Shown here piece after piece: positions 15,730 through 24,622 of a stretch of 47,996 bases of DNA; position 1 is the first letter of the stretch, and every line of letters starts with the position of its first letter. Made by a program: the position numbers and the translations under genes. The notes under the pieces were generated by a model. The model searched no databases, was not told the DNA's origin, and worked only from the letters and a program-made list of their open reading frames with translations. The stretch comes from Sphingomonas sanguinis (GTDB lineage: Bacteria > Pseudomonadota > Alphaproteobacteria > Sphingomonadales > Sphingomonadaceae). The stretch lies in contig NZ_LDTE01000031.1 in NCBI RefSeq assembly GCF_001476905.1, positions 1 to 47,996 of the forward strand, given 5' to 3'.

Positions 15730-16862
15730 CGGCGGAGCGCCAGCAGCAGCACGAGCGCAGCCACCGCCATCGCCGCACCGGCCAGCGACACGACCGGCAG
15801 TCCCAGCCCGGCGCCGATCACACCGCCGCCGAGCACCGCGCCAAAGGCATTGCCGAGGTTGAACGCGCCGATATTCATCGCGGAGGCGAGGTTCGGCGCG
15901 TCGGAGGCCGCGTCCATCACCCGCATCTGCAACGGCGGGACGATCGCGAAGCTGGCGATGCCCCAGATCAGGATCGCGATGGCGGCGGGCCATGGCCATT
16001 GCATCACGCCCGCGAACACGACGAGCACCGTGGCGAGCACCGCGAAGTTGCCGATCAGCGTCCGCTCGATCGACCGATCGGCCAGCCGGCCGCCAAGCGT
16101 ATTCCCGATCGTCAGACCGATGCCGTAGAGCATCAGCATCGCCGTCACGAACCCGGTCAATGCGTGCGTCTCATCCCGCAGGATTGGGACGATATAGGTG
16201 AAGACGGTGAACATGGCACTCGCCCCGACCACCGTCAGCGCCAGTGCCGTCAGCACGGGCTTTCGCGTCAGCACACGCAGTTCGGCCCGCATGTCGCCGC
16301 CTTCGGCAGCGGGCAGCGGCGGCAGAGCAAGACGGAGCGACGGCATCGCAATCGCGCCAACGCCTGCGATCCCGGCGAAGGCGGTGCGCCAGCCGATCGC
16401 CTCGCTGACCCAGGTCGCCGCCGGCACGCCGCCGATCGTGGCGACGGTCAGCCCGGTAAACATCGCCGCCACCGCGCCCGCGCGCTTGTCCGGCGGCACG
16501 AGGCTGGCGGCGACCACGGATCCGACGCCGAAGAAGGCGCCATGGTTGAACGAGGTGACGATTCGCGCTGCCATCAGCATCCAGTATCCATCCGCCACCG
16601 CCGACAGCGCGTTGCCGAGCGTGAAGATGCCCATCAGCGCGATCAGCAGCGTCCGCCGGTCGATCCGCCCCGTGGTTAGCGTCATCAGCGGCGCGCCGAT
16701 CAGCACGCCCATCGCATAGGCGCTGACCAACAATCCGGCGGCGGGGATCGACACATGCAGGTCCCCCGCGATGACCGGCAACATGCCCATCGGCGCGAAT
16801 TCGGTCACGCCGATGCCGAAGGCACCGACCGCCAGTGCGAGCAATCCGAGGTTGAACTTCAT
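15699..16862 (-). CDS. MFS transporter (AraJ/YdhP-like efflux)
   Basis: A 387-residue inner-membrane major-facilitator transporter with about 12 predicted helices. The N-terminus MKFNLGLLALAVGAFGIGVTEFAPMGMLPVIAGDL is typical of the drug/sugar efflux subgroup of proton antiporters. The cytoplasmic loop 2-3 motif (TGRIDRRTLL) and the symmetric second-half loop (GRLADRSIERTLIG) are visible. It lies 13 bp behind the aldo/keto reductase in the same direction, so the two form an operon, probably pairing chemical modification and export. The divergent LysR gene is the likely regulator. Confidence 0.9.
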   Translation of the reverse strand: MKFNLGLLALAVGAFGIGVTEFAPMGMLPVIAGDLHVSIPAAGLLVSAYAMGVLIGAPLMTLTTGRIDRRTLLIALMGIFTLGNALSAVADGYWMLMAARIVTSFNHGAFFGVGSVVAASLVPPDKRAGAVAAMFTGLTVATIGGVPAATWVSEAIGWRTAFAGIAGVGAIAMPSLRLALPPLPAAEGGDMRAELRVLTRKPVLTALALTVVGASAMFTVFTYIVPILRDETHALTGFVTAMLMLYGIGLTIGNTLGGRLADRSIERTLIGNFAVLATVLVVFAGVMQWPWPAAIAILIWGIASFAIVPPLQMRVMDAASDAPNLASAMNIGAFNLGNAFGAVLGGGVIGAGLGLPVVSLAGAAMAVAALVLLLALRRQPRARTCPV

Positions 16863-16875
16863 GATCCTGGCTCCC

Positions 16876-17910
16876 TCAAACCATCGGCGGCGCTAGGCGG
16901 GCGAAACCCTCCTGCTGCCGGTAGGGGGTGTGCGGATAGGGCGGCAGCACGTCGCTTGCGGCGTCGAGCGCCGCCACCTGCTCGGGCGACAGCGCCCAGC
17001 CGATCGCGCCGAGATTGTCGCGCAGCTGCGCCTCGTCGCGCGCACCGATGATGACCGACGCTACGGTCGGCCGCCGCAGCAGCCAGTTGATCGCGACCTG
17101 GGGAACGGTCTTGCCCGTCTCCGCCGCCACCGCTTCCAGCGCATCGACGACGCGGTACAGATGCTCGTCCTCGACCGGCGGCGCGAACTGAGCCGTCTCA
17201 TGGAGGCGACTGCCTGCCGGGATCGGCCGTCCGCGCCCGATCTTGCCGGTCAGCCGACCCCAGCCGAGCGGGCTCCAGACCAGCGCGCCGACACCCTGGT
17301 CCGCCGCCAGCGGCATGAGGTCCCATTCGTACGCTCGGCCGATCAGCGAGTAATAGACCTGATGCGCGACGAGGCGCGACCAGCCGTGACGATCGGCCAG
17401 CGCTTGCGCCTTCATGATCTGCCAGCCGGGATAGTTGGAGACGCCCGCATAGCGGACCTTGCCGTCGGCGATCAGCCGGTCGAGCGTGCCCATTACTTCC
17501 TCGGTCGGCGTGGACGCGTCGAAGGCGTGAAGCTGGAGCAGGTCGATCCGGTCGGTGCCGAGCCGCCGCAGCGCCGTCTCGACCGCGCCGATCAGTCGCG
17601 CCCGCGACGCGCCCCAGTCCTGCGGACAGTCACCTATCGGCAGGCCGGTCTTGGTCGAGATGAGGACGGCATCGCGCCGCCCCTTGATCGCTTCGCCCAG
17701 CACCTGTTCCGACGCGCCGTCCGAATAGACGTCGGCGGTGTCGAACAGCGTCACGCCCGCGTCGAGGCAGATGTCGACCAGCCGCCGCGCCTCGGCGGCG
17801 TCGCTTGTGCCCCAGGCGCTGAACAGCGGTCCCTTGCCGCCGAAGGTCCCCGCGCCGAACGACAGCGCCGGAACGCGCAGGCCGGACGATCCCAATTGCC
17901 GATATTCCAT
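16876..17910 (-). CDS. Aldo/keto reductase, first gene of reductase-MFS operon
   Basis: A 344-residue NADPH-dependent reductase. Tetrad residues: Asp57 and Tyr62 in DTADVYSDGASE, Lys87 in ISTKTGL, His128 in LQLHAFD; C-terminal cofactor site VASVIIGARDEAQL. The open frame goes up to 18201, but ATG 17910 is directly preceded by a very strong AAAGGAGG ribosome-binding site and gives the family N-terminus MEYRQLGSSGLRVPALSFG. Different from the reductase at 10597-11613, sharing only family features. Divergent from the LysR-type gene. Confidence 0.92.
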   Translation of the reverse strand: MEYRQLGSSGLRVPALSFGAGTFGGKGPLFSAWGTSDAAEARRLVDICLDAGVTLFDTADVYSDGASEQVLGEAIKGRRDAVLISTKTGLPIGDCPQDWGASRARLIGAVETALRRLGTDRIDLLQLHAFDASTPTEEVMGTLDRLIADGKVRYAGVSNYPGWQIMKAQALADRHGWSRLVAHQVYYSLIGRAYEWDLMPLAADQGVGALVWSPLGWGRLTGKIGRGRPIPAGSRLHETAQFAPPVEDEHLYRVVDALEAVAAETGKTVPQVAINWLLRRPTVASVIIGARDEAQLRDNLGAIGWALSPEQVAALDAASDVLPPYPHTPYRQQEGFARLAPPMV

Positions 17911-17965
17911 GACACCTCCTTTGCCGAATGTCATTGTCAGGCGCATAGATGGCCGGTGAAGCAAC

Positions 17966-18918
17966 GTGGCGGAACCGCCCGCCGGTGCAAAGGATCTATG
18001 CCCTGGAAGCAAAGCTAACCGGCAACGACGATCGCGCCCGGTCGCTCGCTTGTTCGCGAGCGTGGTGGAGGAGGGCAGCTTTTCCGCCGCCGGTCGCACG
18101 CTCGGGCTGACGCCATCCGCGGTGGCGCGGGCGATCGACCGGATCGAGGCGCGGCTCGGCGTCCGGCTGCTGCTCCGCTCCACCCGCGCGCTGACGCTCA
18201 CCGCCGAGGGGCAGGCCTATCTACTCGCCGCCCGGCGCATCCTCGCCGATCTCGACGATGCCGAGCAGCAGATCGCCGACCAGGGCGCGCCGCGGGGACG
18301 GCTGCGGATCAGTGCGGCGCTGGCGCATGGGCGACTGTGCGTCGTGCCGCTGCTCGGCGACTTCGCGAGCGCCTATCCACATATCTTGATCGACATCGCG
18401 CTGACCGACACGCTGGTCGATGTCGCGGCGGGTCAGGCCGATGTCGCGATCCGCTTCGGCCCGCTTGCCGACAGCGGACTGACCGCCCGCAAATTGTCCG
18501 AGGCGCGGCGGGTGATCGTGGCGTCGCCCGATTATCTGGCGCGGGCAGGCACACCGCAAGTGCCCGAAGACCTCCACGCCCATAACTGTCTGAACTTCAA
18601 CTTTCGCCGCGCCGAACCGATCTGGCCGTTCCGCCGCGACGGCCGGGATTTCGCACTGTCTGTGGACGGCGGCATCGTCGCCAATAATGGCGAGACGCTC
18701 GGCCATCTCGCCGCCGCCGGTGTCGGCATCACCCGCGTCGGCCGTTTCAGCGTCGCGGCTGAGATCGCGGACGGGCGGCTCGTGCCGCTGCTCGAGGACT
18801 ATAATCCGGGCGACGTCGAGCTGATCCACGCCGTCTTCGTCGGGGCTCCACCACGCCCGCGCGGGTGCGGGTGTTCGTCGACTTCCTCGTCGAGCGCCTA
18901 GCCAGCCGGTTCGAGTAG
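17966..18918 (+). pseudogene. LysR-type transcriptional regulator with frameshift(s)
   Basis: The N-terminal winged helix (SFSAAGRTLGLTPSAVARAIDRIEARLGVRLLLRS) and the periplasmic-binding-like effector domain are well conserved. At GGGG 18842-18845 the frame shifts. The annotated frame then reads a cysteine/serine-rich tail to the TAG at 18899-18901, whereas the +1 frame continues with the usual LysR C-terminus (STTPARVRVFVDFLVERL) to the TAG at 18916-18918. One G missing from the run would explain it. The N-terminus is also odd: no good start lies just before LFASVVEEGSF, and a neighbouring frame carries a KLTGNDD segment like normal starts, hinting at a second small lesion. It is divergent from the reductase-MFS operon, the usual arrangement for a LysR target. 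It could still be functional if only the last residues are altered. Confidence 0.7.
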
Positions 18919-20310
18919 CGGGCGCGACACGGCCTTTTCCAGGAAAGCGTACAGCCGGTCGTCATCGCTCATCGCGACGTTGAAGCGCATGTGGTCGCGC
19001 CAGCCGCCGTTGGTACTGAACACCGGCCCCGGCGCCAGCACGATACCTTCCGTGATCGCCCGCCTGGCAAGCTCAACGGCATCGACGCCATCGGGCAATC
19101 GCGCCCACAGGAAGATGCCCGCCGCCGGATTGGTCCATGGCTCGATGCCAATGGCCCTGAGGCGTTTCGCCACACCCGCCGTCGCTCGGGCCAGCCGGGT
19201 ACGAACGCCGTCAACGTGACGCCGATAGCTGCCATCGGTCAGCACCGCGTGCAGCAGGTTGGCGGCGAGCGGACTGCCCGCCATCGACGTCGCGATGCGC
19301 AGATCGGCCAGCCCGTCGATCCAGTCGGGTCGGGCCGCGATATGGCCACAGCGCACCGCTGCGGACAGGGACTTGGAGAAGCTGCCGATGCGGATCGTCC
19401 GGTCGAGCCCGTCGAACGCCGCCAGCCGTGGCGACGGCGTGTGCTCGAAGTCGGCGAAGATATCGTCCTCGACGACGACCATGTCATGGGCCTCGGCGAT
19501 CTTGAGCAGCCGGTGCGCGGTAGCGGCGGCAAGCGTCGCGCCGGTCGGGTTATGGACGCCTGAGTTGGTCAGATAGAAGCGGGGACGATGCGTCGCGGCG
19601 GCCTCGGCCAAGGCGGTGACGTCCGGCCCGGTCGCTGTCATCGGCACGCCGACCACCTTGGCGCGGTGTGCCCGCAGAAGCGCCAGAAAGTTGAAATAGC
19701 ACGGGTCGTCGACCAGCACGGTATCACCCGGCTGAAGCAGGAAGCGACACACCAGATCGAGCGCGTGAGTGCCGCTGTCGGTCAGCAGGATCTGGTCGGG
19801 TCCGGCTTCGATCCCCTGATCCGCCGTCCGCCTCGCCAGCAACGCCCTCAGCGGGGGCGAGCCCAGGGGTGACGCGTAGCCCGCCAGCGTGCCGTTCTCG
19901 TCCGACCGCGCCGCCCCGCGCATCGCTTTGCGGAGAGCATCGCCCGCCAGCCAATCATCGGGTAGCCAGCCGCATCCCGGCATCAGTTCGTGCCGCCGCT
20001 CGCCCAGCGACTGGCGCAGCATCCAGAGCGGGTCGACCTCGCGTTCCTGTGTGCTGGCCAGCCGATCCAGCGCCAGCGGGGCCAAGGGCGTGGCAACATA
20101 AAAGCCGGATCCCGGTCGCGACCGGATCACACCCTCGGCGGCGAGGCGATCATAGGCTTCGACCACCGTCGAGCGCGCGACGCCGCTCGTCTCAGCCATG
20201 GCGCGGATCGACGGCAGCCGGGCGCCGGGCGTCAGCGCGCGGGTATCGATCCGGTCGCGGATCGCGCGGACCACCATGCCGGTGCGGGTTTCGTCGGGGG
20301 CGCTCGCCAT
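18898..20310 (-). CDS. MocR-type regulator: GntR helix-turn-helix fused to PLP-dependent aminotransferase domain
   Basis: A protein of about 470 residues with an N-terminal GntR winged helix (LPSIRAMAETSGVARSTVVEAYDRLAAEGVI) and a fold-type I aminotransferase domain. PLP-site motifs: TDSGTHALDLVCR, the NPTGAT loop, DDIFADFEHTPSP, and the Schiff-base lysine in SFSKSLSAAVRCG. MocR proteins are PLP-dependent transcription regulators, often acting on a divergent gene. Here that is the PhzF/DJ-1 operon. ATG 20310 (MASAPDETRTGMVV) and ATG 20343 are both possible starts; neither has a strong ribosome-binding site. ATCGTAC occurs twice (20309-20315, 20345-20351) around the start region as possible operator elements. 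Confidence 0.88.
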   Translation of the reverse strand: MASAPDETRTGMVVRAIRDRIDTRALTPGARLPSIRAMAETSGVARSTVVEAYDRLAAEGVIRSRPGSGFYVATPLAPLALDRLASTQEREVDPLWMLRQSLGERRHELMPGCGWLPDDWLAGDALRKAMRGAARSDENGTLAGYASPLGSPPLRALLARRTADQGIEAGPDQILLTDSGTHALDLVCRFLLQPGDTVLVDDPCYFNFLALLRAHRAKVVGVPMTATGPDVTALAEAAATHRPRFYLTNSGVHNPTGATLAAATAHRLLKIAEAHDMVVVEDDIFADFEHTPSPRLAAFDGLDRTIRIGSFSKSLSAAVRCGHIAARPDWIDGLADLRIATSMAGSPLAANLLHAVLTDGSYRRHVDGVRTRLARATAGVAKRLRAIGIEPWTNPAAGIFLWARLPDGVDAVELARRAITEGIVLAPGPVFSTNGGWRDHMRFNVAMSDDDRLYAFLEKAVSRPLLEPAG

Positions 20311-20410
20311 CGTACTGCCAATCTCACCAATACAGTTCGGCATGATCGTACCGATGTGTATCTGTCGGCGCCAGTCACACCGCGATAGGACCAGCCGTCA
20401 TCAACAGGAG

Positions 20411-21259
20411 ATGCCCGTGACCCGCCCCTTTCGCCTCGTCGACGTATTCGGCACCGATCCGCTGACCGGCAACCCGCTGGCGGTCATCGCCGATGCCGAG
20501 GGTCTGACGACGGACGAGATGCAGGCGATCGCGAGCTGGCTGAATTTTTCGGAGACGACCTTCCTGCTGCCGCCGACCGATCCATCGGCCGATTATCGTG
20601 TCCGCATCTTCACCATGGCGCACGAACTGCCCTTTGCCGGGCACCCGACGTTGGGCAGCGCCCATGCGTGGGCGGAAGCGGGCGGGCAGCCGAAGCAGGA
20701 CGGCGTGATCGTGCAGGAATGCGGTGTCGGGCTGGTGACGATCCGCCGCGATGGCGATCAGCTTGCTTTTGCCGCCCCAGCGCTGCTGCGCGGGGGCACG
20801 CCGACCGAGGCGGAGATCGCTCAGGTCGCCGAGTTGCTGCGGATCGATCGCGCGGCGATCGTCGATGCCGCCTGGGCTGACAATGGCCCCGGCTGGATCG
20901 CGGTCATGCTGGCATCGGCCGAGGCGGTGCTGGCGGTCGAACCGGCGCGGCACCACGCCGAGCATATCGACATCGGCATCGTCGGACCACATGCGCCCCG
21001 TAGCGAGGTCGCGTTCGAACTGCGCGCGCTCTTCACCGACGCGCATGGCGGGCTGATCGAGGACCCGGTGACCGGTAGCCTCAACGCGTCGGTCGGCCAG
21101 TGGTTGTTCGCCAGCGGTCGGGCCAGTGGCAGCTATCTCGCCGCGCAGGGCACGCGCCTCGGGCGGAGCGGGCGTATCCATGTCTCGCAAGACGAGGCCG
21201 GCCAGGTCTGGGTCGTCGGAGCGACGCGGACTTTGTTCTCCGGGCGGACGCAAGGGTGA
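20411..21259 (+). CDS. PhzF-family isomerase/epimerase
   Basis: A 282-residue member of the PhzF/diaminopimelate-epimerase fold family. Conserved features: N-terminal FRLVDVFGTDPLTGNPLAV, the general acid/base Glu48 in NFSETTFLLPP, FAGHPTLGSAHAW, and the glycine-rich DPVTGSLNASVGQWL in the C-terminal half. Most PhzF relatives are not phenazine enzymes, so only isomerase-type chemistry is inferred. AGGAG ends immediately before ATG 20411. GTG 20417 has better spacing and may be the real start. Its stop overlaps the ATG of the DJ-1-like gene. Divergent from the MocR regulator. Confidence 0.88.
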   Translation: MPVTRPFRLVDVFGTDPLTGNPLAVIADAEGLTTDEMQAIASWLNFSETTFLLPPTDPSADYRVRIFTMAHELPFAGHPTLGSAHAWAEAGGQPKQDGVIVQECGVGLVTIRRDGDQLAFAAPALLRGGTPTEAEIAQVAELLRIDRAAIVDAAWADNGPGWIAVMLASAEAVLAVEPARHHAEHIDIGIVGPHAPRSEVAFELRALFTDAHGGLIEDPVTGSLNASVGQWLFASGRASGSYLAAQGTRLGRSGRIHVSQDEAGQVWVVGATRTLFSGRTQG

Positions 21260-21864
21260 TGCAGGTCGCGGTCCTGACCTTCGATGGCTTCAACGAACTG
21301 GATTCGTTCGTCGCCGCCGCGATCATCAACCGGCTGCGCCCGCATGGCTGGGCTGCGCATATTACCGCCCCGACTGAAACGGTGACGTCGTTGAACGGCG
21401 TCACCGTCCATCGCCAACGGCCACTCGCATTCATCGAGGAGGCGGATGCGGTGCTGATCGGCAGCGGTGTCCGCACGCGGGAGATCGCCGACGATCCGGC
21501 GATGCTCGCCCGGCTTCGCCTCGATCCAACGCGGCAGTTGATCGCGGCGCAATGTTCGGGGACGCTGCTGCTGGCCAAGCTCGGCCTGATCGGCGATTTG
21601 CCAGCCTGCACCGACCTCACCACCAAGCCGTGGGTGGTGGAGGCCGGCGTCACCGTCATCGACGCACCGTTCGCCGCTCAGGGCAATGTCGCGACGGCGG
21701 GCGGTTGTCTTGCCGCGCCCTATCTCGCCGCATGGCTGATCGCGCGCGGAGGCGAGCTCGAACTGGCGCGCGAGGCACTTCGTTACGTCGCGCCGGTTGG
21801 CGAGAAGGCGCGCTTCGTCGACCATGCCATGGCAATCGTCGCGGGCGAGTCGGCATTCGCATGA
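21259..21864 (+). CDS. DJ-1/PfpI-family protein (class I glutamine-amidotransferase-like)
   Basis: A 201-residue protein with the DJ-1/PfpI flavodoxin-like fold. The nucleophile-elbow cysteine is Cys99 in AAQCSGTLLLAKLG and the N-terminal strand is VAVLTFDGFNELD. It resembles the AraC-N-terminal/isonitrile-hydratase-like branch, but assignment to a reaction is not possible. ATG 21259 overlaps the TGA of the PhzF gene, giving a coupled operon. The stop codon lies in a perfect hairpin (21841-21873). Confidence 0.85.
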   Translation: MQVAVLTFDGFNELDSFVAAAIINRLRPHGWAAHITAPTETVTSLNGVTVHRQRPLAFIEEADAVLIGSGVRTREIADDPAMLARLRLDPTRQLIAAQCSGTLLLAKLGLIGDLPACTDLTTKPWVVEAGVTVIDAPFAAQGNVATAGGCLAAPYLAAWLIARGGELELAREALRYVAPVGEKARFVDHAMAIVAGESAFA

Positions 21865-21873
21865 CTCGCCCGC
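21841..21873. terminator. Hairpin overlapping the stop codon, between convergent genes
   Basis: GCGGGCGAGTC (21841-21851) pairs perfectly with 21863-21873 across an 11-base loop. The stem contains the end of the DJ-1-like gene and its TGA. It probably acts as terminator or 3'-end stabiliser for this operon and for the convergent oxidoreductase gene. No T-run follows. Confidence 0.6.
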
Positions 21874-21903
21874 GCGCTCATTTCGTAGGAACCCCCGTCG
21901 AGC

Positions 21904-22935
21904 TTACGCCTGCGGGCTGTCCCAGCCCTCCAAGACGATCTTGCCCCGCGTGGTGGAGCTCTCGATGCGGCGGTGCGCCTCGATCAGATTGGCGGCATTG
22001 ATCGGCGAGAGCGTGTCGGTCGCCGTGGTGCGAATGCGCCCTTCGTCCACCAGTTCGGCCACCGCGTCCAGCAGTCGACCCTGCTCGCCGACGTCCGGCG
22101 TGTCGAAGAGCGACCGAGTGAACATCAACTCCCAATGGACCGACACGGCCTTGCGCTTGAAGGCGACGATGTCGAGGCTGGCGGGATCGTCGATCAGCGC
22201 GAAGCGCCCCTGCGGCGCGATCAGCTCGGCGATGTCGGCCAGATGGCGGTCGGTGTGGGTGGTCGAGAAGACGAAGGCGGGCGCGCCGATCTCCAACGCG
22301 GCGATCTGCGGTGCCATCGGCTGGGAATGATCGATGACATAATGCGCGCCGAGGTCGCGGACCCAGCCTTGCGTCTCGGCGCGCGAGGCAGTGGCGATCA
22401 CGGTCAGGTCGGTGCGGGCCCGCGCGATCTGGATCGCCGCGGAACCGACACCACCCGCGCCGCCGATGATCAGGACGGCACGGGCGCCGCCAGCCGGTTG
22501 GTCGTCGACCTTCAACCGGTCGAACAGGGTTTCCCAGGCCGTGATTGCGGTCAGCGGCAGCGCCGCCGCCTCCGCGAAGTCGATGCTGCGGGGGCGATGG
22601 CCCACGATCCGCTCGTCGACCAGCTGATATTCCGCATTGCTGCCGTCGCGCATCAGGTCGCCTGCGTAGAAGACCTCGTCACCCACCTTGAAGCGGGTGG
22701 ATTCCGGGCCGACCGCCTCGACCACGCCCGCCGCATCCCAGCCGAGGATGCGCTCGTCACGCCCGTCGAATGGCGCGGCGCCGGTGCGGACCTTCGCGTC
22801 GACCGGGTTCACCGAGATGGCCCGGACCGCGACCAGGATATCGTGCCCGGTCGGAACGGGTCGTGGCAGTTCGACCTCGACAAGGGCTTCGTCCTGGTTA
22901 ATCGGGCCGGGCTGGCGATAGGCTATGGCGCGCAT
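21904..22935 (-). CDS. MDR-family zinc-type alcohol dehydrogenase-like / quinone oxidoreductase
   Basis: A 343-residue medium-chain dehydrogenase/reductase. The N-terminal GroES-like domain has SVNPVDAKVR and the ILGWDAAGVVEAVG segment. The Rossmann fold carries IIGGAGGVGSAAIQIAR for NADPH. The zinc-ligand cysteines of true alcohol dehydrogenases are absent, so it belongs to the zinc-independent ZADH/quinone-reductase group. Strong AAAGGAG before ATG 22935. Divergent from an HxlR regulator, a common pairing in which HxlR senses electrophiles or quinones and controls the reductase. Confidence 0.92.
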   Translation of the reverse strand: MRAIAYRQPGPINQDEALVEVELPRPVPTGHDILVAVRAISVNPVDAKVRTGAAPFDGRDERILGWDAAGVVEAVGPESTRFKVGDEVFYAGDLMRDGSNAEYQLVDERIVGHRPRSIDFAEAAALPLTAITAWETLFDRLKVDDQPAGGARAVLIIGGAGGVGSAAIQIARARTDLTVIATASRAETQGWVRDLGAHYVIDHSQPMAPQIAALEIGAPAFVFSTTHTDRHLADIAELIAPQGRFALIDDPASLDIVAFKRKAVSVHWELMFTRSLFDTPDVGEQGRLLDAVAELVDEGRIRTTATDTLSPINAANLIEAHRRIESSTTRGKIVLEGWDSPQA

Positions 22936-23035
22936 GGGTCTTGCTCCTTTTGCTGACGCACGCGAGATAGGGACGGTGTCAGCTTATGTCGTAGGCACAA
23001 AAAACGCTCATAGTGTCGAAAAGGATACCGCCCCG

Positions 23036-23383
23036 ATGGCGAAAGCCCGTCACTCCCGCCTCGATTGTACCCCGGGTTGTGCCGTCGAGGCGGCGGTGAG
23101 CCTGATCGATGGAAAGTGGAAGGCGGTGATCCTCTACCATCTGCAGGACGGACGTACGCGCTTCAACGAGTTGCGCCGCCGTGCCGGCGACGTGACGCCG
23201 CGTATGCTGACCAACCAGCTGCGCGAGTTGGAGGCCGATGGCCTGATCGAGCGCGAGGTCTTCGCCCAAGTGCCGCCGCGCGTCGAATACAGCCTGTCGG
23301 ATCGTGGACGATCCCTGTCGCCGATCATCGCGGCGCTGAAGGCTTGGGGCGATGCGAATATGGACCTCTTCGCGCGGCGGTGA
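23036..23383 (+). CDS. HxlR-family transcriptional regulator
   Basis: A 115-residue winged-helix regulator. The core GKWKAVILYHLQDGRTRFNELRRRAGDVTPRMLTNQLRELEADGLI is characteristic of HxlR. Near the N-terminus Cys11 and Cys15 (CTPGC) sit where redox- or quinone-sensing members (for example YodB, HypR, QorR) have their reactive cysteine. ATG 23036 gives the family length, although the frame is open from 22925. Divergent from the MDR oxidoreductase, with a 100-bp gap that must carry the shared operator. Confidence 0.9.
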   Translation: MAKARHSRLDCTPGCAVEAAVSLIDGKWKAVILYHLQDGRTRFNELRRRAGDVTPRMLTNQLRELEADGLIEREVFAQVPPRVEYSLSDRGRSLSPIIAALKAWGDANMDLFARR

Positions 23384-23503
23384 TCATCCGGCTGATGCGG
23401 CGGCGACGTTCGCGGCATCGCTCGAACGCCGTCGTGCTCGAATGTACGCCAAGAGATGGGCAGGTGGGATAAGCGACCGATTTCCGACGTTTTTGCACAA
23501 TAT

Positions 23504-23518
23504 GTTCACATCCTGTTC
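23504..23518 (+). promoter_or_regulatory. SOS (LexA) box, GTTC-N7-GTTC
   Basis: GTTC (23504-23507), seven bases, GTTC (23515-23518): an exact match to the direct-repeat LexA site of alphaproteobacteria. It lies 22 bp before the start of dinB, inside the probable core promoter, so LexA would block the dinB-alkB operon until DNA damage. Confidence 0.85.
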
Positions 23519-23539
23519 TACATGCGTTAAAAGGTGCGC

Positions 23540-24622
23540 ATGGCGGTGCGTAAGATCATTCACGTGGACATGGACGCCTTCTTCGCGTCGGTGGAGCAGC
23601 GTGACAATCCGTCGCTGCGCGGCAAGCCGGTTGCGGTCGGTCATGCCGCCGCACGGGGTGTGGTGGCCGCGGCCAGCTACGAGGCGCGCACGTTCGGCGT
23701 TCGCTCTGCTTTGCCCTCAGTCACCGCGCTACGGCGCTGTCCCGACCTGATCTTCGTGCTGCCCCGCTTCGAAGTGTATCGCGACGTCTCGCGCCAGATC
23801 CATGACGTGTTCGCGCGCTATACCGACCTGATCCAGCCCTTGTCGCTCGACGAGGCCTATCTCGACGTCACCGCGAACAAGCGTGGCCTGGAAACCGCAT
23901 GGTTGACTGCCAAGGCGATCCGCGCCGACATTCTTGCGGAGACCGGCCTGACCGCGTCGGCGGGTATTTCGTACAACAAGTTCCTGGCCAAGCTCGCCTC
24001 GGATCATCGCAAGCCCAACGGCCAGTTCGCGGTCACGCCGGACATGGGCGCCGCCTGGGTCGAGACGTTGCCCGTCAGCCGCTTCCACGGCGTCGGACCG
24101 GTGACGGCGGAAAAGATGAAGCGGCTGGGGATCGAAACCGGGGCCGATCTGCGCGCCAAGTCGCTGGCGTTCCTGCAGCAGCATTTCGGCAGTTCCGCCG
24201 AATGGTATCACGCCATCGCGCGCGGGGAAGACGACCGTCCGGTTAATCCGAACCGCGTGCGCAAGTCGTCGGGGTCGGAAACGACGTTCAATCGCGACCT
24301 GACGGAACCCACTGAGATCGAGGCCGGCGTGCTTAAGATGGCGGACGACGTCTGGGACTGGTGCGAGGGACGGCAAACCTTCGGCCGCACCGTCACGGTG
24401 AAGGTCAAGTACGCTGACTTCCATCAGATCACCCGGCGGCGCAGCCAGCCTGTGGCGGTCATCAGTCGCGAAGGCATCCACAACGCCGCGCTCGACCTGA
24501 TCCGGTCGGTCCTGCCGACCCAAAAGGGGATACGACTAGTCGGCGTAACGGTATCGAACTTCGTCGAGGCCGGGGCAGCGGCACCGACCGAATTGCCGAT
24601 CTTCGCGGACGCGGCGGCGTGA
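23540..24622 (+). CDS. dinB: DNA polymerase IV
   Basis: A 360-residue Y-family translesion polymerase. Catalytic acids are in HVDMDAFFASVE at the N-terminus and in SLDEAYLDVT near residue 105. The GISYNKFLAKLASDHRKPNGQ segment and helix-hairpin-helix GVGPVTAEKMKRLGI follow, then the little-finger domain. It lacks an obvious clamp-binding tail beyond ELPIFADAAA. ATG 23540 lies six bases after AAAAGG; GTG 23534 is the other possible start. Preceded by an SOS box; overlaps alkB by one base. Confidence 0.95.
   Translation: MAVRKIIHVDMDAFFASVEQRDNPSLRGKPVAVGHAAARGVVAAASYEARTFGVRSALPSVTALRRCPDLIFVLPRFEVYRDVSRQIHDVFARYTDLIQPLSLDEAYLDVTANKRGLETAWLTAKAIRADILAETGLTASAGISYNKFLAKLASDHRKPNGQFAVTPDMGAAWVETLPVSRFHGVGPVTAEKMKRLGIETGADLRAKSLAFLQQHFGSSAEWYHAIARGEDDRPVNPNRVRKSSGSETTFNRDLTEPTEIEAGVLKMADDVWDWCEGRQTFGRTVTVKVKYADFHQITRRRSQPVAVISREGIHNAALDLIRSVLPTQKGIRLVGVTVSNFVEAGAAAPTELPIFADAAA

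Noticed and set aside
20411..21259. Phenazine biosynthesis locus
   Set aside because: Only a PhzF-fold gene is present; none of the other phenazine genes are nearby.
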